A DNA stretch of 64,000 nt, taken from assembly GCA_026874595.1 (NCBI GenBank), contig CM049308.1, positions 26,212,367 to 26,276,366 on the forward strand, written 5' to 3'. Within the stretch, counting starts at the first letter, position 1. The number at the start of each line of letters is the position of its first letter. The translations under genes and the position numbers were made by a program. Source of the stretch: Sipunculus nudus. Taxonomy: Eukaryota; Annelida; Sipuncula; Golfingiida; Sipunculidae. Shown one piece after another: positions 36,355 through 51,064 of the stretch. The notes under the pieces were generated by a model. That model was not told the DNA's origin and searched no databases. It was given only the letters and a program-made list of their open reading frames with translations.

Positions 36355-36637
36355 TTGTCAATACATAGAACAGAGTTGCACAAAAGGAATCTATCCCCCA
36401 CATCATAATATCCTGGCTTTTGTTCTCTCTTATTGGGATACAAATCAATCAGGCCACCCAATTCATTCCATTGGTCAGAAGGGTACGGTGAACTCTGCCC
36501 TGTATACTGGCCAGTGAAATGAAGGGACAGTTGTTTGATTATACCCCTGACATACGCAAGATAAAACCCACATACAGTGTAATTATACACTATCCTGATC
36601 TCATCTATGTGTGCTCTTGGCTGAACAAACATCACGG

Positions 36638-36703
36638 GCGGTAGGTGGAATATACATTATATTAGATTACATAAGCACATACTGACACTTGGGAAGACCA
36701 AGC
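36638..36703. repeat. right copy of the 66-bp direct repeat
   Basis: GCGGTAGGTGGAATATACAT...TTACATAAGCACATACTG...ACCAAG, partner of 28562-28627. Confidence 0.8.
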
Positions 36704-39700
36704 GTTAATTTACAGTGATGAGATAAAGACATTTACTCCGATGAGATTAACACGATAGGACCTGGCCTGTACAACAAGAAGCTAGGAGATAATGCATTTA
36801 GTATAGCCGGGGCCCCCAGGAACAAAGGCTTGTTATGTGTATAGAGTACCACTCCCAGGGTAATGCAAAGGTTGAACGTTGGAAAGATTAAATTCGTAAA
36901 ACCAGTAAAATCATAATAATAACTTAAATATTCATATTATTGTGAAAAGTTGTAAATGAGGGAGAGAAGCCTATTGAACTCATTTATCTGATATATAGGA
37001 AATAACAAGAATATACAGATTATCATGCCAAATCTTAAAACCAGGGTCAAGTGTACAAATGTTTGAACTTGTACGATATCGTGGCGGAGACAATTCGCAT
37101 ATCACAGCTGAAGAAGAGGAAAGCAGTCATTCAAAAGTTTTTTTTACCAAAATGCTATGTTTCTTCGAGTCACAAGTAAAAAAAAATCCGAGATATTGGT
37201 GAAAATATTTGTGTCAAATTTTAGGGAAAACGATGTAGTACATCAACAGTTAAGAGTGAACAAAAATCCTATATATTCGCATAAACCTTGAAGACTAAGC
37301 GCAAGGCCACCAGTCTTCATATATGCCCAAGGTCTTGGTGGAAAAAAAGTTAATCAAATTTTAAGAAAAGAAATGCTTTACCTTAAAAGTTATGGGGATA
37401 ACAAAAATCCTAGATTTCTGCAGATTTGATCTTGAAAAGAAGGGTCAAGGTCATCAGTCATCAGAAATCTCGGTGGAAACAATCTGTGTGTCACATTTGA
37501 AGAGAAAAGATAAAGTACTTCAGCAGTTATTGGGTTGGCAAATTAGATCTTGAAGGTCAATTTCACAGGTTTAAAATAAAAAACTTTTTCGACAATTTAT
37601 TATCTGACAACTTTCATTTTGATTTTCAGAAAGATACATTTGTCAACTTAATAAAAAATTTGTTGTATGTTTTTCACCAATATAGAAATATTCAAGGTCA
37701 AAGACACGCTCATAGTAAAGGTCAAGACCCTAATTCGAATAGACTTCATCCTATAACTCATGCATGTGCATAATATGTAGAAAACCTGTACATTAGTTTT
37801 TGGACTAAAAATGATCACAGTACTGTCAAGTGGCACTGATGGGGGCATTTAAAGGCCGAAAACCAAGATAAGGATAATAGCTGGCACCACCAGTCCCGCA
37901 TTCTAGACATAGCTATCCAAGATTTTTATTCAACTTAATTTTTGGACAAATCCATGCAATCATGCTTTAGATCCTTTAAGCGTTTGTATAATTTACACCA
38001 GAATTGGACATATTCAAGGTTAAGGTCACTCTCCTACTAAAGGTCATAGCCCCATTTTAAAAAGCCTTCGTCCTCTGCCCCATATCTATGCAAATATGAA
38101 GTTTGATCCGTGAAATATATCCGAGTTAACGCGCAGACAAGATTTATCTGCGGCGGCGGCGAGACCGTGCTAAAACTATAGTATCAGCTATATAAATCAC
38201 TGAAATTGATTCTAGTTAAAATACCTCTTGACCTCCAATGTTAATGATATAACATAAAAAAAGCGTTAAATTTCTACAAGCGAGGAGATTCTGGATGCGA
38301 ATGTATGAAGTTCAGTAATCAATAACTGACTGAACTATATACATAATATACAAAATAATATACAAGTAAAATAATTGTGTGTCAGTGATTTGTAAACTTA
38401 ATAGATTCTGTATACATAGCTTTTTTACAAACGATTATCAAAAAAATTATTTGTTTGAAATGAAGAGTTTGCAACTCTAACCTTTAATTCATGGAACTGA
38501 AAATATCCTGACAGGGCTTTTGGAACAGACCTGAAAAAGGGTACAGTCCAGTAGATCAGCTTACATAACGTTATGAGCTGTAATTATAACAATAGCTCGG
38601 TGCAGAGGTCAGCATTAGAACGGCTTTTCATTGTGCACACTTTATTTTTTGTCATAAATTACGATACATATCTGCTTTTTCATGACGATATATTATATTG
38701 TATAATGTTTGTAAAAAAATAAATTATAATAATAAAACCTTAGCAACCAGGCTACCTGGATAATCATACTGTAATTGTATTACACGGTGGACTGTCTAGC
38801 TCTTCTTTTGAGATGTAAATATTTGATTCTTTCGAAAGAGTCGGCTGTAAGAAAAAAATATCAAGCATATAGAGATTGACATTGGTATTTCTAAATTTAT
38901 AATCAGAGTAAGCACTGACCTTGAATTTACAGTAAGAAAGACATCATGCTCAGACGTAGCCATGACAACATGACACTCAGGCCTTCTAAAATAACTGATA
39001 GGGGCCTGTGAGTCATAATGCAAATTATAATGTAACACCCATTCTAAGGAACGAATCAAAATATTTGCTGTGTTGTATAGTATTTGACATCAAAGCTTAC
39101 ACAGTCGTGTTATAATTGCAATTGCTGAATAATGACCAAAAACAAAATTGTTGGAATGCAGAATAAAATACATTAGTTACCTTCTTCCTTCCCTATGGCA
39201 CCGATTCACACGAAGCTGTCAAGCCATCATGACGGAGGCAGAGGCAAACTTTCAGAGTAAAACCAGCCTGTTTTTATTAACTGCTGCATGAATATACGTT
39301 TGTCAACCGTGAATGTGATGTTTATAATTTTTTTCCAACAGAATAAGTCACTTAATGTCTTACTTAAGAAAACATGTATGTCATCAAGTAGATGAAAATG
39401 AAAAAGTACTGTAAGAAATGGCGTGCACATCTGCATGTACAAGGATTGATGCGAACCAAATAGCTTGCACTGGCACTCTTATGTTTTAAGTTAAATAAAA
39501 TTCCACGTTTGGGTGGCAAGCTACCGCTAGCTCAGACTAGCTAGGCCTAATTGTACAAGCACACAAAACAAACAACATTATACGGTATATGTATGTGGTC
39601 AGACACCAAATTCCAGTGCATGGTAAAGTATGGTAAAGATTAAAATCCGGGGAGTTTAATATTCTACTGGTGGAGATCGAAATTTAGATTTTTTTTTTTA

Positions 39701-41204
39701 GCAGAAGACACCTTCAAGGTCTGGTTAAATCCGAACATAGAATGTGACCTATTGTTCAGTATGTATGGAAATATTTGCACTTACTCTAAAGAAAATCATA
39801 TAATTGTTACACCATCGGCTCTTGTTTACAGCCTGCCAGGCATTCTGGGAAGGGTTGGAAGGGTCTATTCGGGGACGACACCAGAGGGATCTATGTTAGC
39901 CGTGGCAACCCGACGCAGTAGGCAATGATAATATAAGGAGGGGAGCTACACACGAGGGTCATTGTTTTATGTGAGATGTGGGCAATGTATCATGGATGGT
40001 CTTGACAGCGATACTCCATAGAAACTTTTTATGTACATACTAGCTGATAGACCCGGTATACCAGGCTTATTACCGGGGTTGGGAGATATATTACCTGAGA
40101 TGTGGAAGGTTGGCTCCTTTTTTATTCTAAAAGTTAACAGAAAATATAGTTTTTTTTCAGTGAGAAACTGTCTCATTAAAATGTGTATAAATATGTTTTA
40201 CATTTATTTTGTGGCTCTGTGCTCGTGGCAAGAAATTCATACCCCGGTATGTTTACCTTGAAGACCTGGTCAGTGATGATGTTTACATTGCGAACCGGAA
40301 TGAGACGCGGGGGCAATCAGGTTTTCTTTGATATTTGACTGGATTCTATCGTTAGACTTATAAAAATAAGGTTGATGTGAGGAACACATGAAATATTTTT
40401 ATTAACCGTATGCTGCAAGGAAACTGTTCCTGAAGAAAGAATCAGAAATATGCATACCTCGTAAGCAGCAGAAGCGGACCTAACGGGACTCCATGCAGGT
40501 GGACCCTATCCCATTTTCAGCCACCCCAACCTTTTTTTTCATCATATCAGACATATTTTGAGGCCTGAAACCCCCGCCACCACACGACCCACCTTATCCC
40601 TGTTCCTGAAATAGCGGGACCTTGAAATAGGTTTTGTCATTAATCCTCCTAGGTTGAACTATATCCATTTCATAAAGAGAGAAACATGTGTCTTTTTTCT
40701 TTTACTGACCACGTGAGTGAGAGCCTTGATAATATTTGAAGGGCCAGACATGCTCAAATCCCTAACTGAAAGCAAGCGTTATACATATGAACAATAGTCC
40801 TTTGAGGTTGAGTGACCACGATGCAAGCATTCCGGTCATTGCCGAAGGCAGTTCGGCTGTGTCGGTCTGTGCAAGTCAGTAAAAACTGAAAATCACTCAA
40901 AACTATATGTACATTAAAAATTACTTATTCTCATATCGCCTATGTCACTGCGGGGGTAATAACCTTTAAAATTATGTATGGCACAGTATTGTACACAACG
41001 CGGTTTTAGAGAACATTGCGAACAAACGTGAACTGAATTCCTCTTATTAGTATTAGATACGTTCCTCAAGCAGCGGTTATACACGGCAGTTCTCCCAGAT
41101 CTCCCTGGCTATAACCTCTGCTTTGTACAGCAATTTTTTTTTCTGGGTCTGACCACCAAGGTTGGCACAGAGCAAAGAATTGTAATCAGACCAATGAGAG
41201 CGCA

Positions 41205-41207
<3 letters not shown>

Positions 41208-41275
<68 letters not shown>
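41208..41275. repeat. (TA)n microsatellite
   Basis: About 34 TA units, followed 44 bp later by a 13-base poly-C at 41319-41331. Confidence 0.97.
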
Positions 41276-41276
<1 letters not shown>

Positions 41277-41670
41277 TTACAGGGGTGTCAGTAAAGGGAG
41301 GATGGGGGATATTTATATCCCCCCCCCCCCCAACATTTATTAGCAACTGGGGGATTGTCATTGTCATCATCCCCCCTGATATTGATTGAAAAATATTTAT
41401 ATATAGCGGAAATAAAAAATATTAATAATTACAGAAATACAGGCGTTGGTTCCATTTCTAAGTTTTCTCTGAAATATTATATATAAATCTGGGTTAGAAG
41501 TAACCGTTTCTAGAATCATTATACCTTATTTCTTATGAAACACACGTTAAGCACTTTTAAGCATCATGTCATTACTCTGAGATTCCCGCCGTTGCCGGTG
41601 TCGGCACCCGGGCGATCATCAGATTACTAACGCTCGTGCGGGACCCAGCAAGCACTGGAACCTACTTAGT

Positions 41671-41703
<33 letters not shown>

Positions 41704-41742
41704 GTATGTTTACTTGTTCTGAATCAATCCTTCACAGCGAAG

Positions 41743-41871
41743 ATGCAGTACCCGGGACAGACAGATGAAGCTTATCCGGAGAAGTTCAACCTGGAGGCCA
41801 TGCCCCCTCAGCCTGTCACCAGCAAACCCGGTCAGCTCACGCCAGAGCAGGTCAAGCATTTCTTTACCGAG
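41743..41871 (+). CDS. dioxygenase exon 1
   Basis: 43 codons, MQYPGQTDEAYPEKFNLEAM..., ending TFTE-like FFTE before gtatgt, phase 0. A possible acceptor (CCTTCACAG, ending 41736) just before the ATG suggests a separate 5' UTR exon upstream. LTPEQVKHFF is the N-terminal PhyH helix. Confidence 0.85.
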
Positions 41872-44800
41872 GTATGTCAAATCACACTGAACATTAAAAA
41901 ATTAAAATAAATGGTGCTTAGATCATTGTGCCATAAAAAAGTAAAACTGAAAAACTTATAGCTGGACCTTCCCCTTAAAGCCTTTACTATATATAATTTT
42001 TAGTTGAAGAGTTTTTCTCAAATAAATTTGTATCGAATGCGTTTCTTGGAAGGTAATTTTGAGACTAAAGACATTCAAACTTATTGTGTGTTTTTAATAA
42101 AGTGAAAGAAGGACAGAGAGATAAAGAAAAATACATAACCTATAATCATCGACGCAAAATTGAGATTTATGGATGGCGAATATTTCATTACACAATAAAC
42201 TTGCAGGGGTGACTTTAAAGGGAGCTTTTTAAACACCTGGAATATAAAATAATACGCGCTTGATAACAAAAAAAAAACAGCGGGGATATATATAAAGTCC
42301 CCTCCCCCCCCCCCCCCCCTCTGATTCTGCATTCACCGATAAAAAAACAAGGCCTACAGACCTAATGCGAACCTGTTCAATTAGATTTACACCAGGTATA
42401 ATACTTCAATGCTGGACCATTACTTTTTATGTACACGTGTAACATGTATATGAACAATGCTAGTAATAAACATTTTGAATAAGAAACAATTACACAAATA
42501 TCACTGCTGAAATTCTGGCATGGGTGCACACAACACAAAAATTATTGTAGGTGGCACCACCAGTCTTGTATACAACATAGCTATCCGACATGTATAAATA
42601 AGCCCGATTTCAGGCTGATATATCAAATTCCTCTGTAAGTTAAGCAGGCACATGTATACACTGTGCAAAAGTCATTATAGGTGTCGACACCTGTCTTGTG
42701 AACGAAAAAACCATCGAAGACGCATAGACAGGTCAAAATATCAGGCTAATACATCAAACTTACCTTGAGTCTGATGCACTGGGCTGACCAGGCTTGGGTG
42801 AGAACGGCAGTTGTCCCGAGTGAACAGTGACAAATTGCTGACTAAAGCTACTGCACTGAGTGAACTCTTGACCTGCACCTGGCTAGACTGAGTGAACGTT
42901 TGACCTGTGCCTGGCTGCACTGAGTGAACTCTTGACATGTGTCATAATCTGACACAGTTGTCATGACTGCCAAAGCTATAAATAGATCCAGGCTGAACTT
43001 TAGTCCTAAAGCTGATGCAATGGGCAGTCTTCCAAAGCTATAAATAGAATGCAGCTACTGCTCTGGGTGAAATCTTGACCTATACATGGCTCTACTGAGT
43101 GAACTCTTGACATGTTGCCTAATATGATACAGTTGGCAGTCTGCCAAAGCTATTAATAGATCCAGATTGACTTTTGCCTGTTGCCAAATCGGAAATAGTA
43201 ATTACACCATTGCATCACCTCACACCCTTGAGGTGATCACATGATACACATGAGTTGATCACATACTTCCCATGAGGTGATCACATGGTGCCCATGAGGT
43301 GTTCACACGACACCTATGAGATGATCACATGCCTTGTACCTGTCTCGCTGATTGAACTCTTGACATATATCTGGCTGCACTGAATGAACTCTGTTGATCT
43401 GTTGCCAAATCTGAAACAGTTGGCAGTTTCTCAACCTATTTAATGATACAGACACAATCTTGGCCTGTTGGTTGATCTGTTTACTCATACTTTGGCTAAA
43501 ATGCTTTTTTTCAAGTTGACATATTCATAAGACTTTTTATCAAAATATCTAAAATAATAAAAGTAGAGTCCCTTCATTGTTAAAGGTCCAAAAATTATGC
43601 CAAAAATCATTCAAGTAAACTTGAACAAAGGCCATCTTTGAATATTTTTGTACAATGTCACAGAAGTTGTAATTGAAGCAACAATTTCGTAGAAGAACAC
43701 TGTTGCAGTTCTTAGTTTGAAATAGACTTAATAATGGCCATAAGACCAACTTAAGCTTTTCATGACACAACCAAAAATCAACAAACTCAGTCTATTCTTA
43801 CATGATTGAAAGAACCATCTCCTAGGATAATTCTTGTGAAAAATTGAACGATTCAACTCGACAGTTTCATCATAAACATTTTTAAGCTGAAAGAGGCTAA
43901 AATTAGAAGGTTTTTGCCCATAAAAAACAGGTCAATGTAGGTGGCGCCACAAAATCTTCAAATTCAAATATGAGTCATGTGACCAACATTTGCACAATAC
44001 TTGGTGATACTACCTCAAGTCATTTCTGAGATTGCTTTGTCAGTATGCTTACTTGGCCAAATGACTAAGTTCAAATTCGTGTAACTCCGCCAAAATTCAT
44101 CAAACGCAAACCATTGAAACAAATTTGAGAGGACTTGCCTCTGGGATCATTTCTGTAAAATATTGAACAATTTGGCTCGACCGTTTACAAGAAGAAGACT
44201 TTTAAAGGTTTTTCAGCTTTTTCCCTATTAAATCTAAGTAAATGCAGATAGCAAAAAATAAATAAATAAAAAATAAGCTGAATTTCACAACATTTGATAT
44301 GTGACAGATTATTGCATAAAATCTAAGGATGTTAGCTCCTGCTATTCCTGAGAAATTATGGGTAAATGTACAGATGACCGATGACCCCCGTACAAAGAAG
44401 GTCAATGCAGGTGGTGCCACGTGACCAATACCTGAATTTCAGATATAACTCATGTGACCAACACTGGCATAAAAATTTGGTGATGATAGCTCCGGCCGTT
44501 TCTGCGATTGTCATTTTAGTATGCTTTTTGGACAGATGACTAAGTTCAACTTCCTGTAACTCAGCCAAAATGGCTGGACCATTTCGGAGGAGAAGATTTT
44601 TAAAGTTGTTTTACCTTTTTCTCTATAAAATCTAAGAAAATGTAGTTAGCCAAAAAGTAAGCAAAATCCGATAGAGTATTTCAGATGGCTTACTGTTTGC
44701 ATAAAATTTCTTGATGCTAGCTTTTGTCGTTTTCGATTTAGTATGGGTTAACGTACAGACGACGGCCGACGGACGACGCCACACCATCGCATTAACTCAC

Positions 44801-47800
44801 AGGTTTGCTAAAAAGATACATACAAGTAAGCCAACGTGACTCGTTGCAAGAAACAGGCGCGCATGACGACTTTTTGCGATTTATCAGCAAGAAACCCAAT
44901 TGCCGTTATATTTATTAAAAATTATTGTATGAACACCGCAAAACCAACAATGACTACCATATAATTATAACTTGACGAGACTCTCCGTGCCTTTTGTAGA
45001 ACATGCATAAACTCCATCCGAGTTTGTGTTTTGATGAGTTTGTATTTTACCAGATGCATATGTGACGTCAGTAGCTGCCATCTTGATATTGTTGTTTGAA
45101 CCGCTATGTGCGTATGTGCGAAAGCCGTGTCAGAGGCTATCAGTGTAGAGATTTGTCATTTTGACTATAATGAAGGACATACACCTGTCATGTGATTGCT
45201 TGGGATTATGGGATAGACATTTTACAGCCGTTACGTAGAGGTATTTAGACCATCGTAAGGCTTACGAGAACTTGAAGGATTTAAGAGGATTTAAAGAGCA
45301 CTTACCAATTATCTTGAATTTACATTGAATGTACAATTTTCTCCTATATAAGTAAGGTATCTTCCCGTTTTGAACTCGGCTAACTGAAAGCCAAGGTCAC
45401 ATTTCTTTTAAAAGATTATGGATGTATTTTAAGCAGAACTTTCATCCAAAACTTTCCATCTTCCAAATATTGCACCCGGCCAATAGTGGACGAAACCTAT
45501 GGATTTTGGGGTCACAAGGTCAAAGGTCAAGGTACAGGGACCATCTATCCACATTTTAGTTTCCAGACCATGACACCAGTTTGGATTTATTTTTTGGTTT
45601 CAAACTTGACTTATATATGGCACTCAACTAAACTCAGTTGATTCCGGGGTCATGAGATCGAGGTCACAGGACCCACTACAAAGATTGTGGATGCATTTTA
45701 AGCCAAACTTTTCTTCGCAAACCTTACGTCTCCCATATGGCGCACCTGCCAATAGGGGAAGTTTCCTTTTGATTTTGAGGTCTCTAGGTCAAAGGTCACA
45801 GGGCCCAACCATTCAGAAATAAGTTTATGGATGATAACTCCAGTTTTGGTCAACAGGTTGGCTTCAAATTGATCACAGGACCCAATTTTTTTTTAAAAAG
45901 CTCATAAACATATCCTTACAGACAAATTCAGCCTAGCTTCGAGACCCCTGGGCCCCTGGTTCTGAAACTGTACGCTCAGTCCTATACACAAATGGAAATA
46001 AATTGCACCGGGCTTTATCAGTGGCCTAAAACAGTGTTCACGCCAATCTCCATATGGCGTCCCTGACCACTTGCAAACACCAGTGACTTGTCGTGCGATC
46101 TTATTACGACTGTCCGTGTCTTCAAATGCTTTCAGTCATCTTGTCGTCAGTGACTGGTCAATAAGACATTATGGACGACTTTTTGTTAGGTGGCTTATTA
46201 CACCGCGATGCATTATAATTTTATTTGTCCGGTGCATCATTTATCATTATTCTTTTCATCCGTGCATTTATTCATTTCATTGTAATTTCATGCAGTATAT
46301 TGGTTATGAGTTAGTCATTACAAAAACTACTTGAAAATGACAGTAGGGGTATGAGAACGCATGTTCCCATTTTTAAATATTGTATAAAATTCTTTTGACA
46401 GGGTTATGTGGTGGTTGAAAATTACTTTCAAGAAACAGAGCTGCAACCAGTTCGGAATGCTCTCGCTGAATTGGTCAATGATTTGGCTCAAACTCTGTAT
46501 AAGGCAGGGAAGATTAAAAGTAAGTATATGTATATATACTTATATATACATTTATATCTAGCGTAAAAATCTAACAAAATCCTGACATCCACGTGAAGAG
46601 TTAATTTCAAACTTGGGTTCCCAAATGTTATGTCGTCACTAGCGACACATGTCAGTGATGATTGTCACCTAGAGAGGAAAAAAAGTTTTCTTTTTTAAAT
46701 CTTTTGTGTTTTAAGGTGCCCATTTCACTTCATTTTGAAAAAGAATTTGTGATTTCTTGCCTACTCTGTGTATATATTAATGATCTGGGGGTAATTCTGG
46801 TTATGGATAATACTTATTACGCCTCCGTGAAGGATGTATGAACTGGTTTATCATCGTGTTTGTAAACACAGCTTTGTTGACAAACAAATGGGGGGAAAAT
46901 GTAACCTAAGGTGGTAAGTTGCATATGTGCGGAGGTAGAAAGGTCACTTGTTGCAAAACGCCATATGCAACGCCTTGGTTTATCTACCTTGCAGCCAGAT
47001 GCCCCTTTTGAAATTGTTTTGATAATTTTGGCGGGACCCCATATATTATAAACACATTGATATAAACTAAACAAGCAGTTTTCTGGCCTTTTTTTATAAA
47101 AGTTCCAAGGGATTACCTTCAGTCTATTAAGGTCAGCTAGGTGATTTGACCCTTTAAGTAAAATGTGACATTATTTAATACACTTCAAGGCATAATTCCT
47201 GCCACATCGCCTTGTATGTTTCAAAGTTTGTTCATTTGACAAGAAAAAAAAGAAGATGATTATTTTGCGCAAGGCATTGTCCCATTAACAGATGTGATGT
47301 AATGACAATTGTGATGTAATGATTTCCTTGCAGATCTGTATGAAGATGAAGGATTGTTTCGAAGGCAGACTTTGATCAACAAGGAATTTCCTGAAGCTAA
47401 CATTCTCTTTCTAAAGCGCGGTATACTCCCTCAGGTAATATATAGGCAGTAGAAAGAATCGAAAAAAGTACATTTTTAAGAGTGGTGTGAAAATTAATCG
47501 ATTATATCGATGATTGGTCGTTTTCTTTCACAATCCATTAAATTGATTGCATTTTGCATGACCGATCATGAGCGATAATGTGTGCACATCCAAAGAAGTC
47601 AATTATCCTTATAGAATAGTCTAATTCTGTCAGCAATAAGAAAAAAAGACACGAGTAATCGAGCATCATCAAAGTTCATTCTGTTTCTGGCACAGAGTAA
47701 TGAATGAGGCCAAAGGGAGCGGGTGTATCAGACTAATGACTAACGAGTGCGGGTGTCGCCTGCTTATAATTTTGAGCTGGATGCACAATGCGATACCACG

Positions 47801-50800
47801 CTCCCATTACTCTGTAATAAACACACCCAGAGAGCCTTGCTAACCAAAGCAGCGGTTACCCGAAAAAAAAGTTCTGGGACGACTGCAGTGTCTAACCACT
47901 GCTGCAGAGGAGCGTTCGAATATGATTTTGATTTATGATTCCTACCACTCATGTTTATGAAAGGTCATATGGCACATTCCGTTCCGTCTCTCTATACCTT
48001 ATCCCCAAGCTTAATTTTAAGATATCAGAAAATTCATCACCAAAATAAGTTTATAACAGACTAACCAACTTACAAATCAGACATCCTTGAACCCACGAGG
48101 ACTAAAATTGTACACTATGCCATGCGGAGGTAAAAATATAATGTATTTCTTTACCTTAATAAATTTATATGCACGGGGTTATGAGTTGCTATCAAAACAT
48201 TTTAATTTTTGAAACATGTAAGTGAATCTACGTTAATATTCCATCCAGTCCATACGGGATTTGTGGAGCAATGACCGACTTTTGAACGCCGTGGAGCAGA
48301 TCATTGGACCTGATATTACCGGACATCCGGTGTGGAACATCAGGTGTAAAACGCCAAAAAATACAGCCACTACCGTTCCTTGGCACCAAGGTTAGTGCTT
48401 CATTCACCATTTCGAATAACGTCTGCATATTGAGATTGTAAAAGTGAAAACTCAATCGAGAAATTCTGAAATCGAATTTCTTCCTAAGAATTTGGCCTTT
48501 TACGTAGAAATTGTAATATTATGTGTCTTTTTATTAGTCAATTGTGGCTTCGACTATCAGTAGGGTATCTGATGTAGGACACAGTTAATTTTTATTAATC
48601 TTGAGATTCCGAGAACAAGCAACCTATGAGTCATGACGCTAAGCTAAATTTGACATACTGGTGATCTGGTGATCTGGTAAAAAATGTTTGTTAAGGCACA
48701 TTGAATAATGGGTAGAATGACTTCCATATTGCTCAAAATAGTGCCCATGTCTTTAGAAGATAGTTAACAGCGACCATACTGAAGGTTTCCAAGAAAATTT
48801 TATTAGGAAGTCGATAGATGCTAAGTTAGAAGTTTCTACGTCGAACTACTTATAAGGTTCTCAAATCATCTTTCACATAGAATATAGGACACAGGAACCT
48901 TATTTTGGATGTCAAAGGAGACATAACAGTGACATCCCGATACATCAAGCAATATATTTCTGGATCCAACAGTTAAGATTTGTGACCTGTCTGACTTTCT
49001 TGGTGCACAAAATTAAGATTTCTGCTCATAGCTCACAGAATATAGGTCACAGTGATACAGTTTCAGGTTTCCAAGGAGATTTGGTCAGAACCTCCTTCGA
49101 TGTTGTGTTAATAGATTCTAGACTTAACGGTTACAATAAGTGTCCTGTCTGTCTGGGTGCTCAAAATCATGTTTTTGGCCAGTCACTCGCATAATATAGG
49201 TCATCATGACCTAATTTCAGGTTTCCAAGAAGATTTGCCTACGACTTAAGACTGGATATAACAAATTAATATTCTAGGGCTAAAGGATACAATTTATTCG
49301 CATCTGATTTTAGGGTGCTCAGATCATTAGTTTTCCTGTAGCTCGCAGAAAATAGGTCACGATGACCTAATTTCATGTTTCCAATGACATTTATCCAGTG
49401 CTTCCCTGAATGTTACATTAGAGGATTCAAACCCATAACTCGGATAACTCAGATAACTTTCAGTCAGCTGAGCTAAAATCCTGTGCTCTAAATCAGACCC
49501 TGTATAACAGGAATTTAACACAAAATTGCTCTTTCACTGGTCCTTGAATAAATATAATTAACTTATTCTATATTATTATGTTCATGAGTATTTAAAAAGT
49601 TGTCCAAATCATGTTCATGAGTATTCGAAAAAAATGCATAAAATTAAGCAATTGAGTAGTTTTTAGCCCTCAGACCTTAGGCTGATGGGCTATTGTCGTC
49701 ACCCAAGCTGTCCGTCCGTCCGTCCGTCCGGCGTCCGTTAACTTTTACCTTGTGAGCGGGATATCTTGAAAAGGATTCACTGTCAGAATTTTATTTCCTC
49801 GGTAAAGATGTATATCGACAAAATCTCGGTCAAGTTCGAAGATGGGTGACCTTGACCTATTTTTCTACATTTTTGAGCTGATCATAGAAAAACACTTAGA
49901 TGCTTATTACTCAAGAACCATTTGGTGGATTTTCACAAAACTTACTATGATTATTGGGACTGATAGTCTGTACCAGCTATACAAGTTTGGTGGCGCCACC
50001 TACAATTTCTGATTTTTAATGAATTTTTATCGGATTTTTCAACTTTGGGCTTGTGAGCGGGATATCTCGAAAAGGATTCACCGTAAGAATTTTATTTTTT
50101 CGGTGAAGATGTATATTGACAAAATCTCGGTCAAGTTCGAAGATGGGTGACCTTGACCTATTTTTCTACGTTTTAGAGCTGATTATAGGAAAAACATTTA
50201 GAAGCTTATTTCTCAGGAACCATTGGATGGATTTTCACAATACTTACTATGATCATAGGGACTGATGGTCTGTAACTGCTGCACCAGTTTGGGGGCGCCA
50301 TCTGCAATTTCTGATTTTTTATTGAATTTTTCTTGGATTTTTTAACTTTGGCCTTGTGAGCGGGATATCTCTAAAAGGATTCACAATAGGAATTTTATTT
50401 CTTTGGTGAAGATGTATATCGACAAAAATCTCGTTCATGTTCGAAGATGGGTGACCTTGACCTACTTTTCAAGGTCACAGAGCTTATAATAGAATAAAAC
50501 TTAGAAGCTTATTTTTCAGGAAGCATTTGTTGGATTGTTATGAATCATGGTACATACCTCTTCATTTTAAATTTATAACTGAGACATGTACAGATATACA
50601 TCCATGTGAGAACAGATATTTAGTACTTGTTACTGTTACCACCTCTAAACACTGTTCTTTTGGCTGAGGGCTTTTGTCAGCTTTTGCTGATATTCTAGTT
50701 TGCACTAATGTTGACAAAAATCTCTGGCCAAAGTGCCAAAGACCATATCAACGGTATATTCTGGTTTAATTTCAAAAACTTTCCAACATTAAGTCATTTG

Positions 50801-50980
50801 GGTTAGTATGTCTAGAGGAAACACTCCATCACTGAACATTTCGTCAGGTAACGTGCAATATTTGCCAACCCATAGACACAGGTCCGAAATTACTGGTTTG
50901 AACAAAATTTACTATAAGCGGATCAACTCTTATCTTTGATTAAGATTTTTAAAAAAATCCATCATGAATACTGTCACAAA

Positions 50981-51064
<84 letters not shown>

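Larger units (their letters stand above)
36355..41742. other. non-coding stretch, partly repeat-derived
   Basis: No gene recognised. The right copy of the 66-bp repeat is at 36638-36703. About 37.0-38.2 kb has diverged units with 'AAGGTCA' phrases and ends in GCGCAGACAAGATTTATCTG then CGGCGGCGGCGAGACCG, probably another repeat family on the minus strand. At 39.8-39.97 kb a GC-richer segment holds GCATTCTGGGAA (a match to the 3' half of the ZNF143/Staf motif when reversed) and ATATAAGG; it could be a promoter for the dioxygenase gene but nothing proves it. Confidence 0.45.

Noticed and set aside
41698-41742. Upstream in-frame ATG giving a 15-residue longer dioxygenase N-terminus
   Set aside because: The extension is translated from a TATG microsatellite and a polypyrimidine-like acceptor (CCTTCACAG); the ATG at 41743 is preferred.
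47747-47952. Overlapping frames on both strands in intron 3
   Set aside because: No domain, no splice context, inside an intron of a supported gene.
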